A stretch of 64,000 bases of DNA from Mycobacterium sp. (GTDB lineage: Bacteria; Actinomycetota; Actinomycetes; Mycobacteriales; Mycobacteriaceae): the NCBI RefSeq assembly GCF_025965855.1, contig NZ_JAOPWB010000188.1, positions 1-64,000 on the forward strand, given 5' to 3'. Below the pieces are notes generated by a model, which was not told the DNA's origin, did not search any database, and saw nothing but the letters and a program-made list of their open reading frames with translations. This document shows positions 17,201 to 25,788 of this stretch, one piece after another. The position numbers and the translations under genes are program-made. Position 1 is the first letter of the stretch; every line of letters begins with the position of its first letter.

Positions 17201-18400
17201 CTATCGGTGAGCGGGGATTCCCAGCACATGCTCGGCGACGTAGTTGAGCGCGAATTCGTTGCTGACCGGTCCGGATCGCGAAAGGCGCGCATCGAGGTAC
17301 ACGTCTAGCCAGCCCTGCCGCTCGTCCCAGGCGTCGGCGCCGAAGACTTGCACGGCGTGGTCGACGGCATCGAAAGCGAGATCGGCGGTCAGCAGTTTGG
17401 CCATGTTCGCCTCCCCGGCCAAGGCGGATCCATCGGCGTCGGCGTCGAAGCGAGCAGCGGTGCGGTACACCAGGAGTCGCACCGACTCCAGGCGGGCGTG
17501 CAGACCGGCCAACGGATGCCCGATCGCCTGGTTGGCGCCGATCGGCGAGGCGCCCGCGATGACGCGTGCTTTGGCATGCTCCACAGCGCGCGACAGCGCG
17601 TAGCCGGCGATGCCGATGCACAACCCGGCGGTCAGGACGCGTTCAACGTGGGTAAATGGCCATATCACCAAGAGGCCCTGCCCCTCGGCCCCTACGAGTT
17701 CCTCGCACGGGACCCGCACGCAATCGAGTTCGAGGCTGTACTGCTTCACGCCTTCCCGGTAACGCATGGGCAGCTCGGTCATCGTGGCGCCGGGCGCGCG
17801 GGGATCGACGAGGATCGTGGTGTAACCCCCGCGTTGCTCCTCGGCCGTTGTCGCACGCCCAAACACCAGCACTCGATCGGCGGCGTCCAGGCCGGAGGTG
17901 ATGCTCTTGAAGCCCCGAACCACGAAATGGCTTTCGTCACGACGAATTTCGGTCTCAGAGCGGAACACATTGTGGCCCGATTGCGCCTCGGTGGTTGCCA
18001 TCGCCAACAACGCATCACCGCGAGCGACCCGGCGCAGCCAGGTCCGCCGCGCCGGCTCGGGACCGGCTTGGTTGATCGCATACGCTATGGCCGCTGACAG
18101 GACGGGCATCCATAGCAGGACGTTCTCGCGAGCAAACGCTTCCAGCACCAACGTCATCCCCAGCAATCCGCCCTCGGCGCCGCCGTACTCGGCGGGCAAC
18201 ACCAACCCGGGCCATCCGCGCTCGCGGAAGATGGACCACAGGTCGGGATGCAACTCGCCGTGGTCGAGGAAGTGTTGGCGAATCTCGCGAGATCGCGGTG
18301 CGAATCGTGCGGCGATCTCCCGTGCATCGGCCTGCAATTGCGCATGCGCCGACGGCAGGCCGAACGGCCCGGCATCGACGGTGACGGTGGACGAAGTCAT
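17201..18400 (-). CDS. Acyl-CoA dehydrogenase
   Basis: This 399-aa FAD-dependent acyl-CoA dehydrogenase has an N-terminal helical domain (FRERGWPGLVLPAEYGGAEG), a middle beta domain with the FAD/substrate segment ATTEAQSGHNVFRSETEI, and a C-terminal helical domain (IGHPLAGLHARLESVRLLVYRTA). Residues typical of the fold are in place and the length is usual. ATG at 18400 has GGAGAAACC immediately before it. It is divergent from a TetR regulator with two CTCCGGAG operators in the 87-bp gap, so repression by that regulator, relieved by an acyl-CoA or similar ligand, is likely. The substrate is unknown; the SGHNVFRSE region departs from short-chain dehydrogenases. Confidence 0.88.
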   Translation of the reverse strand: MTSSTVTVDAGPFGLPSAHAQLQADAREIAARFAPRSREIRQHFLDHGELHPDLWSIFRERGWPGLVLPAEYGGAEGGLLGMTLVLEAFARENVLLWMPVLSAAIAYAINQAGPEPARRTWLRRVARGDALLAMATTEAQSGHNVFRSETEIRRDESHFVVRGFKSITSGLDAADRVLVFGRATTAEEQRGGYTTILVDPRAPGATMTELPMRYREGVKQYSLELDCVRVPCEELVGAEGQGLLVIWPFTHVERVLTAGLCIGIAGYALSRAVEHAKARVIAGASPIGANQAIGHPLAGLHARLESVRLLVYRTAARFDADADGSALAGEANMAKLLTADLAFDAVDHAVQVFGADAWDERQGWLDVYLDARLSRSGPVSNEFALNYVAEHVLGIPAHR

Positions 18401-18418
18401 GGTTTCTCCGATCGCAGA

Positions 18419-18480
18419 GTAGTACTCCGGAGTATTACTCCTAGATGAGCGATATGACAAGCTGCTCCGGAGCGTTACTC
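18419..18480. promoter_or_regulatory. Two CTCCGGAG operators between acyl-CoA dehydrogenase and TetR gene
   Basis: The gap contains TACTCCGGAGTA (18423-18434, perfect palindrome) and GCTCCGGAGC (18464-18473). Read on the minus strand both belong to a common element, GAGTAAnnCTCCGGAG, repeated 41 bp apart. Two copies between divergent genes, one being a TetR-type regulator, strongly suggest its binding sites, covering both promoters. Confidence 0.7.
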
Positions 18481-18487
18481 TGGCCGG

Positions 18488-19192
18488 ATGGATCTTCGCG
18501 ACCGGGTGCTGCGCGCGGCACTCGAATGCTTCGACGACCTGGGCTACGACCGCACCTCGATAGCGCGGATACGCGAGCGCAGCGCAGTGTCCAACGGCGC
18601 GCTGTTTCATCACTTTCCCAACAAAGAAGCCATCGCCGATGCGCTTTATCTGGAGGCCATGCGATCGGTTCAGCGGGGCTACTCGGCCGCCCTACGGGGA
18701 GAACCGGCGACATTGCGCGACGGCGTCGGCGACATCGTCCGCACGATGTTGACGTGGGTGCAGGACAACCCGCGCTGGGCACGGTTTCTGTACGCGCGGG
18801 GCCAGTTGGACTGGTCCAGCGCGGCCGGCAGTGAACTGCGCACCCTCAACAAGGATCTGAGCGCCGCCTACCGCGACTGGCTCGGAAGTTTCACCGGCAC
18901 CGGAGAAGTCCGCGATCTGCCGATGACGATCGTCGTTGCGATCGTCACGGGCCCGGCCCACGCGATCGCCCAGCGCTGGCTGGCCGGGCAGATCCGCGGA
19001 CCGCTCGTCGGCTACGCCGACGACTTGATCGACGCCGCGGTCGCCGGACTGGGTGGTGCCCCGGCGCCGCGACGCGGGCCGGCTCGTAGAGCGCCGGCCG
19101 AAGCGCGCGTCCACATCCAGTGCGTTTCCGATGACGGCGCCCTCGTATTCGAGGGCCACTCGATCGCCGAGCTCACACCCGTGCGGTCCTGA
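18488..19192 (+). CDS. TetR-family transcriptional regulator
   Basis: This 234-aa protein has an N-terminal TetR helix-turn-helix (LECFDDLGYDRTSIARIRE, then SAVSNGALFHHFPNKEAI, about residues 13-50) and a C-terminal ligand-binding helical domain, with a polar C-terminal extension of about 35 residues. It is divergent from the acyl-CoA dehydrogenase and next to two palindromic sites, so it probably represses its own gene and that dehydrogenase. Its stop lies 3 bp from the stop of the convergent P450 gene. The inducer is unknown; the neighbourhood suggests a fatty-acyl or steroid-like ligand. Confidence 0.88.
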   Translation: MDLRDRVLRAALECFDDLGYDRTSIARIRERSAVSNGALFHHFPNKEAIADALYLEAMRSVQRGYSAALRGEPATLRDGVGDIVRTMLTWVQDNPRWARFLYARGQLDWSSAAGSELRTLNKDLSAAYRDWLGSFTGTGEVRDLPMTIVVAIVTGPAHAIAQRWLAGQIRGPLVGYADDLIDAAVAGLGGAPAPRRGPARRAPAEARVHIQCVSDDGALVFEGHSIAELTPVRS

Positions 19193-19195
19193 CCA

Positions 19196-20428
19196 TCACT
19201 CGGTATCGAACTCGATGGGCAGGCTCGTGGGGCCGCTCAGGCTGACCATCGGCTTCCACGGCACCGGTCCGGCGGTGCGCGGGTTGAGCAGCCGGCTCGC
19301 GATGACGTTCAGCGCTTCGGCGATCTCGCGGCGGGCCAGGTTGGCGCCCAGGCAGTAGTGGGCACCACCGCCAAACGTCAGTATCGGTGGCGCCCCCTCG
19401 CGGGTGATGTCGACGCGATCCGGGTCGTCGTACACCGCCGGATCACGGTTGGCCGCGGCGGTATTCACCAGGACCATCGTGCCGGCGGGAAAGAGGTAGC
19501 CGTCCAACTCGGCGTCCTCGGCCACCAGCCGCAGCGTTCCGCACGCGATCGGCGAGTGGCGCATGGTCTCCTCGACGGCGCGCATCGCCAGTTCGGGGCG
19601 GCCCTTGAGCAGCGCCCACTGCTCGGGGTGGTCGCAGAGGACGTGCACCGAGGCGGCCACCTGGTTGCGGGTGGTGTCCGTCCCCGCCAACAACAGGCCG
19701 CCGGCGAGCATGCGCAGTTCGGCGGTGTTGAGCCGATCGCCGTCATCCTCGGCGCGAATCAGATCGGACAGCAGGTCGTCGGTGAGGCTGTGCCGGCGCC
19801 GGGCGACCATGTCGTCGACGTAGTCGTCCAGTTGCCGCCACGCGCGCATCACGACCGGCTCGACCTCGCGGAGATCGACGGTGAAGCCGAAGGCCTTGAA
19901 GACGTCGTCGGCCCACGACGAAAACCGTTGCCAATCCTCGCGGGGCGCGCCGAGCAGCGCACAGATGATCGGGACGGGGTAGGGGCGCGCGAGGTCGGTG
20001 ACGACGTCGCAGCGGCCCGCGTCGACGACCCGATCGACCAGCTCGTTCATCACCGCGACCATGGTGTCGTGTAGGCGCAGCGTCGCGCGCGGCGTGAATG
20101 CCTTGGACGTCAGGCCGCGCAGCCGATGGTGCGTGTCGCCCTCCAGGCACAGCAGGCTGTTGACCACCTTGTCCCACAACGGCCCCGAGGTGACGCCCTG
20201 GGCGAGCAGGTTTATGCCGGGCGGGATCTGGAACCGGGTGTCCCGAAGAACGGATCGGACGAGGTGATAGGAGAGCACCTCGGGCCCGTGCGGTCCCAAC
20301 GCGACCGGGGCCTGCCGTTGCGCCGCCTGGAGGCGGGGATAAACCTCGGCGGGAGTTTCCTCGGCGCCGTAGTCCAGCGTCGGTAGACCGGCATCGAAAA
20401 GGCTTGGGGGAGCGGCACCGACGGTCAT
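19196..20428 (-). CDS. Cytochrome P450
   Basis: This 410-aa soluble bacterial P450 has the I-helix oxygen-binding segment LLAGTDTTRNQ, the K-helix ExxR motif (ETMR) and the heme loop FGGGAHYCLGANLARRE with the axial Cys. Start ATG 20428 has AAGGAG at the right distance; an in-frame extension of 36 codons is rejected. No ferredoxin gene is adjacent, so redox partners must come from elsewhere. The substrate is not predictable. A 148-bp upstream gap with an inverted repeat suggests regulated expression. Confidence 0.92.
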   Translation of the reverse strand: MTVGAAPPSLFDAGLPTLDYGAEETPAEVYPRLQAAQRQAPVALGPHGPEVLSYHLVRSVLRDTRFQIPPGINLLAQGVTSGPLWDKVVNSLLCLEGDTHHRLRGLTSKAFTPRATLRLHDTMVAVMNELVDRVVDAGRCDVVTDLARPYPVPIICALLGAPREDWQRFSSWADDVFKAFGFTVDLREVEPVVMRAWRQLDDYVDDMVARRRHSLTDDLLSDLIRAEDDGDRLNTAELRMLAGGLLLAGTDTTRNQVAASVHVLCDHPEQWALLKGRPELAMRAVEETMRHSPIACGTLRLVAEDAELDGYLFPAGTMVLVNTAAANRDPAVYDDPDRVDITREGAPPILTFGGGAHYCLGANLARREIAEALNVIASRLLNPRTAGPVPWKPMVSLSGPTSLPIEFDTE

Positions 20429-20457
20429 GACGGTCTCCTTGCGACAACTTTCACACA

Positions 20458-20540
20458 ATGTATGGCCAGTGTGGATGACTGTCAACGATAATGCTTGTTC
20501 AACACGAACTTTGCGTTTACCCGGCCCAGTCGCCATACAT
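20458..20540. promoter_or_regulatory. P450 upstream region with spaced inverted repeat
   Basis: ATGTATGGC (20458-20466) and GCCATACAT (20532-20540) are perfect inverted copies 65 bp apart, flanked by the A/T-rich words CACACAATG and ACAAAATGTGTG. The pair brackets the likely P450 promoter. A looping or dimeric regulator is possible, but chance cannot be excluded for 9 bp. Confidence 0.35.
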
Positions 20541-20576
20541 AAGACAAAATGTGTGTTGCCGTTGCGGGGCGGGCGG

Positions 20577-21779
20577 CTACCCGTGTGCCGTCCCGCGGAC
20601 CAGCCGGCCGCCGATCAGCACGACCGCGAACACGCCGCTCGTGATTCCCGAAATGAGCAATGGCAGTTGGCCGTTCGAACCCCACAGGAAGCCCGCCCAC
20701 AACCCCGCTACCAATACGGCCAGGCCGGTGGCGCCCTGGAACACGCCCTGCGCGCCGGCCTGATGCTCCCGGCCGACGAGCCCCGAAATCCAGGCCTTCC
20801 CGACGCCGTCGGTGCACCCGGTGAACAATCCGTAGGCGCCGATCAGCAGCCATGCCGTCACGGTGTCGGTGGTCAGTCCCAGCCCGGTATAGCCGATCGC
20901 GAAGAACGTCAGCCCCAGGCCGAACAACGCCGGTTTGCCGATGCGGTCGGCGAGCGATCCGGCCGGGTAGCTGGCCAGGGCATACACCGCGTTGTATCCG
21001 ACGTACGCCAGAATCACCTCGACCACCGAGAAGCCAATCTCGTTGAGCCGCAACAACAACAGCGCGTCGGGAAAATTCACCAAACTGAAGCCCACGAGCA
21101 GTGCGGTCACCCGCCAGTACGGCCGCGGCAATGCGCGCACACCGGTCCACATCGACTGCCGTTGCTGTCGGGGGACGGGACGGCTGCGCTCCCGTGCCAG
21201 GAACACGAGTGCCACGCTGAGGACGGCAGGCACGATAGCGACGTACAGCAACGGCGGGATTTGGTGGTCGAGCAGCTCGTAGCCCAACAGCCCGAGCAGC
21301 GGACCGACGACGGCGCCCAAGGTGTCCATCGCGCGGTGGAAGCCGAAAACCCGGCCGCGCTGGTCCTCATGCACACCGTCGATCAGCAGCGCGTCCCGCG
21401 GTGCGCCGCGGACGCCCTTGCCGAGCCGGTCGACGACGCGCCCCGCGAGCACACCCGGCCACGCCCCGGCCACCGCGATGATGATCTTGCCGAGCGCCGC
21501 CATCCCGTAACCGGCGGCGATCAGCGGACGACGCGGAAACCTGTCGCCCAGCGGGCCCGCCGCGAGTTTCGTGAGCGAGGCCGCACCCTCGGCCACACCC
21601 TCGACGGCTCCCACCACGGACGGCGGCGCACCCAACACGGCCGTGAGGTAGATCGGCAACAGCGGATACAACAGTTCACTGGCGGCGTCCTGCAGGAACG
21701 AGACTCCGGAGAGCACCCGAACGTTGCGGGTGAGCCAGCCGGGCCACGAGCGTGTCGGTCGGGTCAGTTCCTGGCTCAC
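20577..21779 (-). CDS. Major facilitator superfamily permease
   Basis: This 400-aa protein has about 12 transmembrane helices. The segment GRVVDRLGKGVRGAPRDALL between helices 4 and 5 and a GSLADRIGKPALFG loop in the second half are typical MFS motif A-like loops. GTG at 21779 is the first start of the frame. It resembles multidrug-efflux-type permeases annotated in mycobacteria, but the substrate cannot be stated. It lies upstream of, and in the same direction as, the P450, separated by 148 bp. Confidence 0.85.
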   Translation of the reverse strand: MSQELTRPTRSWPGWLTRNVRVLSGVSFLQDAASELLYPLLPIYLTAVLGAPPSVVGAVEGVAEGAASLTKLAAGPLGDRFPRRPLIAAGYGMAALGKIIIAVAGAWPGVLAGRVVDRLGKGVRGAPRDALLIDGVHEDQRGRVFGFHRAMDTLGAVVGPLLGLLGYELLDHQIPPLLYVAIVPAVLSVALVFLARERSRPVPRQQRQSMWTGVRALPRPYWRVTALLVGFSLVNFPDALLLLRLNEIGFSVVEVILAYVGYNAVYALASYPAGSLADRIGKPALFGLGLTFFAIGYTGLGLTTDTVTAWLLIGAYGLFTGCTDGVGKAWISGLVGREHQAGAQGVFQGATGLAVLVAGLWAGFLWGSNGQLPLLISGITSGVFAVVLIGGRLVRGTAHG

Positions 21780-21802
21780 GGTCGTCAGCGTAGGGGAGAG
21801 GC

Positions 21803-22699
21803 TCAGTCCTTGCCTTGCAACCGAACCATACGGGTCGTCGAACTCTCATCCAACTCGACGACGCCGGACCGTGAACGCAGGAAGTCGCTGAATGACCGGA
21901 ATCCCAAAGACTTCTCGCTGAAAGACGGGTCCATCCGTTTCATTTGCGCTTTCACGGCCGAGTTGTGCAGCCAGTCGGCGTCGTCTTTCTCCAGACCGAT
22001 TTGCAGCGCGCGCCTCAGGAGCGCGGTGGCGGCGGCCTGCGGGTCGGGTGCCTCCTCCGGCTCCTCGCGCTTGGCCGCCTTGCTGCGCGCGGCGCGTTTC
22101 GTCGGTTTGGCCGCCTCGGGGCCGGCGTCGGCCGAAGAGGGCTCGAACACCGGAACCCCCGGCAGCGCGTCGTAGATGACGAACTCGTCGCAGGCGGCCG
22201 CCAGCGCCCGGCTCGACGCGCCGGCCACCCCGATGCCCACCACATACCGGCCGAGCCTCTTGCAGCGCTGCGCCAGCGGGATGTAGTCGGAGTCGCCCGC
22301 CACGACCACCACGTGGGTCAAATCGGGCAGCCGGAACATGTCCTCGACCGCGTCGACGGCCAGCCGGATGTCGGCGCCGTTCTTGCCGTAGGCCGCCGCC
22401 GGGAACAGTTGGACCAGATCAACCGCGCGGGCCACCAGCTGTCCGCGGTACCCGGCGTTGACGTCGGCCGACCAGTCCGCATAGGCGCGGGTGAGCACCA
22501 GCGTCCCGAACGACGACGCGAAGTCGATGATCGCACCGACGTCGACCGTGGCCCGGGCCTGCCGATCAAGATACTGCTCGAGCCCACTGGCCTTGTCCCG
22601 CTGGAACGAGTTGCGCCCATTTACCTGGTCGTACCGCGAGATCACGATGTTGTCGAAGTCGAGGTAGACCGCCACGCGGGCCATAGCTGGTTCGGTCAT
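21803..22699 (-). CDS. NYN-domain RNase-like protein with LOTUS/OST-HTH domain
   Basis: This 298-aa protein has an N-terminal NYN (LabA/DUF88, PIN-like) domain, with acidic residues in VAVYLDFDNI and VVVVAGDSDYIPLAQ forming the metal site typical of this nuclease fold. It is followed by a Lys/Arg/Ala-rich linker (about residues 190-215) and a C-terminal winged-helix OST-HTH/LOTUS-type domain (LLRRALQIGL, then SFSEKSLGFRSFSDFLRSR). In other organisms this architecture is linked to RNA binding and cleavage, as in MARF1-type proteins. ATG 22699 is preferred; ATG 22684 is possible. It is upstream of and 23 bp from the MFS gene. Confidence 0.82.
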   Translation of the reverse strand: MTEPAMARVAVYLDFDNIVISRYDQVNGRNSFQRDKASGLEQYLDRQARATVDVGAIIDFASSFGTLVLTRAYADWSADVNAGYRGQLVARAVDLVQLFPAAAYGKNGADIRLAVDAVEDMFRLPDLTHVVVVAGDSDYIPLAQRCKRLGRYVVGIGVAGASSRALAAACDEFVIYDALPGVPVFEPSSADAGPEAAKPTKRAARSKAAKREEPEEAPDPQAAATALLRRALQIGLEKDDADWLHNSAVKAQMKRMDPSFSEKSLGFRSFSDFLRSRSGVVELDESSTTRMVRLQGKD

Positions 22700-22784
22700 G
22701 GCCTCAATCTTGTCCGATGCCGGCAGGCGACGGTCATGCGGGAACCCGAAGGTCCCGATGAGCAGGACCAAAGGGGGTACACCC

Positions 22785-22990
22785 GGCGATCAGTGGTCGA
22801 TTACCGCGGGCAGGCGGTCAGCGCGCTCAACAGGCTGCGGCTGCGCGAGGAGCTACCCGTCATGGCGATCCGGGGGCCGACTTGAGGTGCTGCCCAACGT
22901 CGGTCACTTCCCGCAGGTGGAAGCGCCCACCGAAGTGGTCGAGCTGATCGAGGACTTTGTCGCGACCGGCGACCGTCGCGAGATGGACAG
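22785..22990 (+). pseudogene. Alpha/beta-hydrolase remnant with internal deletion
   Basis: One frame gives VDYRGQAVSALNRLRLREELPVMAIRG, the part of an alpha/beta hydrolase before the catalytic Asp loop. A different frame then gives RLEVLPNVGHFPQVEAP and a closing helix, the region with the catalytic His. The about 20 residues normally between them (containing the catalytic Asp, GxxDxxxP) are missing, with a frame change at about 22881. No N-terminal half is present. It fills most of the 311-bp gap between the NYN gene and the WS/DGAT-like gene. It is clearly a decayed gene. Confidence 0.75.
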
Positions 22991-23010
22991 CCCGCGGACG
23001 AGCTTCTCAG

Positions 23011-24528
23011 CTACCGCCGCTGATAACGCCGGACGTGCGAACGCTTTTCGCTGTGCGATGCCATCTCGCTGACGATGGAACGGCCATGACCGCGCGGTGA
23101 CTCTTGCGCGGCCGCGGCCAGGAGATCGACCGATTCGGCGATACCGGCGGCGATGTCGTCTACCCCGGGCACGTTGTCGGGGCACACGCACACGCACAGA
23201 TCCATGACGTCGTCGTGGGAGGTCACCGTGATGTTCAACCCGCGGGCATCTAGCAGCGGCGCAACGGTGTGCATGCCGACAACCTTGGCGCCTAAACAGT
23301 AGGCCGGCGTCGCGTTCGCGGATATGTAGAAGACACTGCCGTGGCAGTTGGGTGCGCGCCATCGGCCCAGTCCAAGTCTCCGGTAGAGCTGCACACCCGT
23401 TTGGGCGACCGAGGGTGGGACCAGCGACACAAAGGTAGCGAAATCAATTAGTGGATATGCCATTTCGGCATTGTCTCTACTGGCGATGGACAGTCTTTCG
23501 GTCGCGGTATGGAGGTTGCTGAGAACCTGTACCGGGTCATCGAGCTGCACTGGGAGGCGAACTTGCCCGACGGCCAAGGAGTCTTCAGGTGCGGCATGAC
23601 CACCGGCCGGTAGCGAAAGCGGTACCCGCATCAGCAGCGGACCCTCGGGTACCGAGTCGTAGCGCAGCAGCCACGCGCGCATGGAAAGGGTGCAGGCGGC
23701 CAGGAAGACATTGGCGATATTGCCCCCAAACGCGTGGCTGATCTTTTCAAGCTCGGCCAGGGGAATCGAGGCGAACGACACCGCCCGCCGCCGGGTCAGC
23801 GGCGCGTTGAAGATGTTGTGCCGCACCGGTCCGCACAACGACGATGCGGCAGGCGGGCTGGCGTCGGCATTGTCCGCACCGCGCAGGCGACGGTGCAGGG
23901 CCTGCAACGCACCGGTCGCAGTCGCAGCGAGCAGCCACGCGCCAGCAACTTGGGTCTCGATGATCTCGGTCACCACATCGGTGATCAGCTCGCCGACGGA
24001 AGGCGCCGAGCCCAGCGTCGGCTCGGTCGGCAGATTGTGTTGCCGCGCGGTTTGCGGTCGGCTGGTCAGCAGACGCGGCCAGATAGACGCCGCGGCGTCG
24101 CCCCGCTCACTCAATACCGGCGACATCCTCACCGCCAACCCCCACCGCCCGCCGGTGAGACCCTCGATACTCCAGGCTTCCCACAGCGGTCGACGTTCAC
24201 CGGGTGGTGCAGCGCTCAGCTCGGCTATCAGTTGGGCGAATTCGCGCCGGCCGCCGGGAGCGTGAACCGCGGCGCGATGGAGCTGCGGAGTCGGATCGTA
24301 ATCGTCGATCTCCGCCCACACGGGCCGACCCACACCCAGAGCTTTACCCACCAGGCGGCTGCGGAAGCGAGCCAGCTTCGGAAGCGACGAGGCCACGAGC
24401 TCGTGGAGCCGCTCGTGACTGAGCCGATCGGACGACTCGATGATGATCAACGCGACGGTGTGCGCGGGCGCCGTCGGGGTCTGAGTGTGCAGCAAAACCG
24501 ACTCGATCCCGGACAAGCGAGTGAGCAT
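23011..24528 (-). CDS. WS/DGAT-family protein lacking the HHxxxDG motif
   Basis: This 505-aa protein begins MLTRLSGIESVLLH, like mycobacterial triacylglycerol synthases (Tgs), and keeps the family layout: N-terminal acyltransferase half, PLWEAWSIEGL segment, and a C-terminal half with NIANVFLAACTLSMRAWLL and PLLDARGLNITVTSHDD. At the place after PLWE...GL where active enzymes have HHxxxDG it reads MSPVLSERGD, so the catalytic His pair and DG are absent. It is likely inactive as an acyltransferase, or uses another chemistry. ATG 24528 is chosen because it aligns with the family start; the frame is open 190 codons further upstream without family resemblance. Confidence 0.8.
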   Translation of the reverse strand: MLTRLSGIESVLLHTQTPTAPAHTVALIIIESSDRLSHERLHELVASSLPKLARFRSRLVGKALGVGRPVWAEIDDYDPTPQLHRAAVHAPGGRREFAQLIAELSAAPPGERRPLWEAWSIEGLTGGRWGLAVRMSPVLSERGDAAASIWPRLLTSRPQTARQHNLPTEPTLGSAPSVGELITDVVTEIIETQVAGAWLLAATATGALQALHRRLRGADNADASPPAASSLCGPVRHNIFNAPLTRRRAVSFASIPLAELEKISHAFGGNIANVFLAACTLSMRAWLLRYDSVPEGPLLMRVPLSLPAGGHAAPEDSLAVGQVRLPVQLDDPVQVLSNLHTATERLSIASRDNAEMAYPLIDFATFVSLVPPSVAQTGVQLYRRLGLGRWRAPNCHGSVFYISANATPAYCLGAKVVGMHTVAPLLDARGLNITVTSHDDVMDLCVCVCPDNVPGVDDIAAGIAESVDLLAAAAQESPRGHGRSIVSEMASHSEKRSHVRRYQRR

Positions 24529-24945
24529 CAGCGCACCACCCCGGAGACCCGTCGGCCACGTGTCCCGAAGCCCTTCGGTGAATGTTCGGGCGTCATGCGC
24601 GCGCTCCCGCCTCGACCACGAAGAGGCCAAGTATTCGAATCGGCGGCGACGCGGCCCAATCCTGCCGCGTACGAAGAACCGCCGATATCTGCACCCTACG
24701 CGCATCTGGTGGGTAGGGAAGAGCGCCGACGACGCACCCTGTGGGGACCCCACGCTTCTCACGTCCGCGCGCCTGACGCAAATCGGGCAATTGCACGCCG
24801 AGGCGAAAAATCGCGAAAGATGTTGGCGCATTTGCTGCTTGGGTGGTGCTCTCGTCGTCCGTTGACGGGTACCGGCGGCGTGCACGCAAGAATTTCGCAA
24901 GGATTTGGCGAAAATCTGGCAAGCGGTGTGCGGCAAGGTGAGCAC
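24529..24945. other. 417-bp divergent intergenic region
   Basis: The gap lies between the WS/DGAT-like gene (minus) and a secreted-protein gene (plus). Open frames cross it on both strands but have Arg-rich, shadow-like composition and no family resemblance. A/T-richer sequence near 24805-24935 (several GCGAAAA/TTCGCAA words) probably holds the promoter of the secreted protein. I see no RNA gene or clear operator. Confidence 0.5.
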
Positions 24946-25329
24946 ATGTACACCACCCACAGCTCGAAGTGGGTTTTGAAGCGAGTCCTGGCCGGCGCCG
25001 TGCTGGTCGGCGGCGTCGCGGTGGCCGCAGTGGCGCCGCCCGCGGGCATCGCCCTCGCAGACGACGACCACTGTTCGTCGAGAACTGGCTGCTACCACGG
25101 TCCCGGGATGCGCTGGTGTCCGGGCGACTATGTATGGCCCGGTTTACGGGCCACCGGGTGGGACCTGAACGTCTGCCACGTTTATCACGAGCAGTGTCCT
25201 CCCGGGTATTACGGGGGTTGTCCCGACAGCATCGTCGAGGGACCCCCACCGCCACCGCCACCACCCGTCTTCCGTACCCGCGAAGAGTGCGAGCAGGTGC
25301 TCGGATTCATCTGCGCGTTCGCGCCTTAG
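24946..25329 (+). CDS. Small secreted Cys-rich protein
   Basis: This 127-aa protein has a Sec signal peptide (KR-VLAGAVLVGGVAVAAVA, cleavage likely after GIALA). The mature domain has about eight cysteines in CSSRTGC, RWCPGDYVWPG, VCHVYHEQCPPGYYGGC and a C-terminal pair, suggesting disulfides. A run of eight prolines comes before the C-terminal 20 residues. Function unknown; small secreted proteins of this kind are common in mycobacteria. ATG 24946 is preceded by AAGGTGAG. A second secreted-protein gene follows 15 bp downstream, so the two form an operon. Confidence 0.78.
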   Translation: MYTTHSSKWVLKRVLAGAVLVGGVAVAAVAPPAGIALADDDHCSSRTGCYHGPGMRWCPGDYVWPGLRATGWDLNVCHVYHEQCPPGYYGGCPDSIVEGPPPPPPPPVFRTREECEQVLGFICAFAP

Positions 25330-25344
25330 TGCGGAGGGCACCAA

Positions 25345-25773
25345 ATGCGTTTCTTCTCAACGAAAATCACGGCAATGGTCGTGGCCGGCCTGGTGGCCGG
25401 CACGCTTGGGACGGCGAGTCCCGCGCGGGCCGAGGTGACAGTGCAACCGGCGCTGGGCCACTTTTATCCGCTGCAACCGCCCCCCGTTCAGTCAGATCCC
25501 TTCTCGGAGGCCGAAGAGCTGCGGCGCCAAATCGCGGACCTGGATGCCAGCTGGGACGGTCTCACCCCGCAGCAGCGCAATCAGCGGATAGCGGGGCTGC
25601 AGCAGCAGGTCACCAAGGTGGATCTGGACAGCCGCAATCTGCCCCAGGATCAGAAGGCGGGGGTGGACGCGATCCTGTTGCCGTCACTCGTCCATCTGGC
25701 CGATCTCCTCAGGAAAGTTCAGACGCCTCCCACTTCGCCGTGCATCTTCCCCGCCTGCCTGCCCGGGCTGTAG
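25345..25773 (+). CDS. Secreted protein with coiled-coil-like domain
   Basis: This 142-aa protein has a signal peptide (MVVAGLVAGTLGTASPARA, cleavage probably after ARA). The mature part holds amphipathic helices (EAEELRRQIADLDASW, QRIAGLQQQVTKVDLDSR) and two cysteines near the end (CIFPAC) that may form a small loop. It starts 15 bp after the Cys-rich gene with GCGGAGGG as ribosome-binding site, so both are probably co-transcribed and may act together at the cell envelope. Function unknown. Confidence 0.75.
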   Translation: MRFFSTKITAMVVAGLVAGTLGTASPARAEVTVQPALGHFYPLQPPPVQSDPFSEAEELRRQIADLDASWDGLTPQQRNQRIAGLQQQVTKVDLDSRNLPQDQKAGVDAILLPSLVHLADLLRKVQTPPTSPCIFPACLPGL

Positions 25774-25788
25774 CGAGCGCTGCGGGCT

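Noticed and set aside
23734-25329. 531-codon plus-strand frame that ends with the Cys-rich secreted protein
   Set aside because: Most of it lies antisense to the WS/DGAT-like gene. Only the last 127 codons start with a signal peptide and have a ribosome site.
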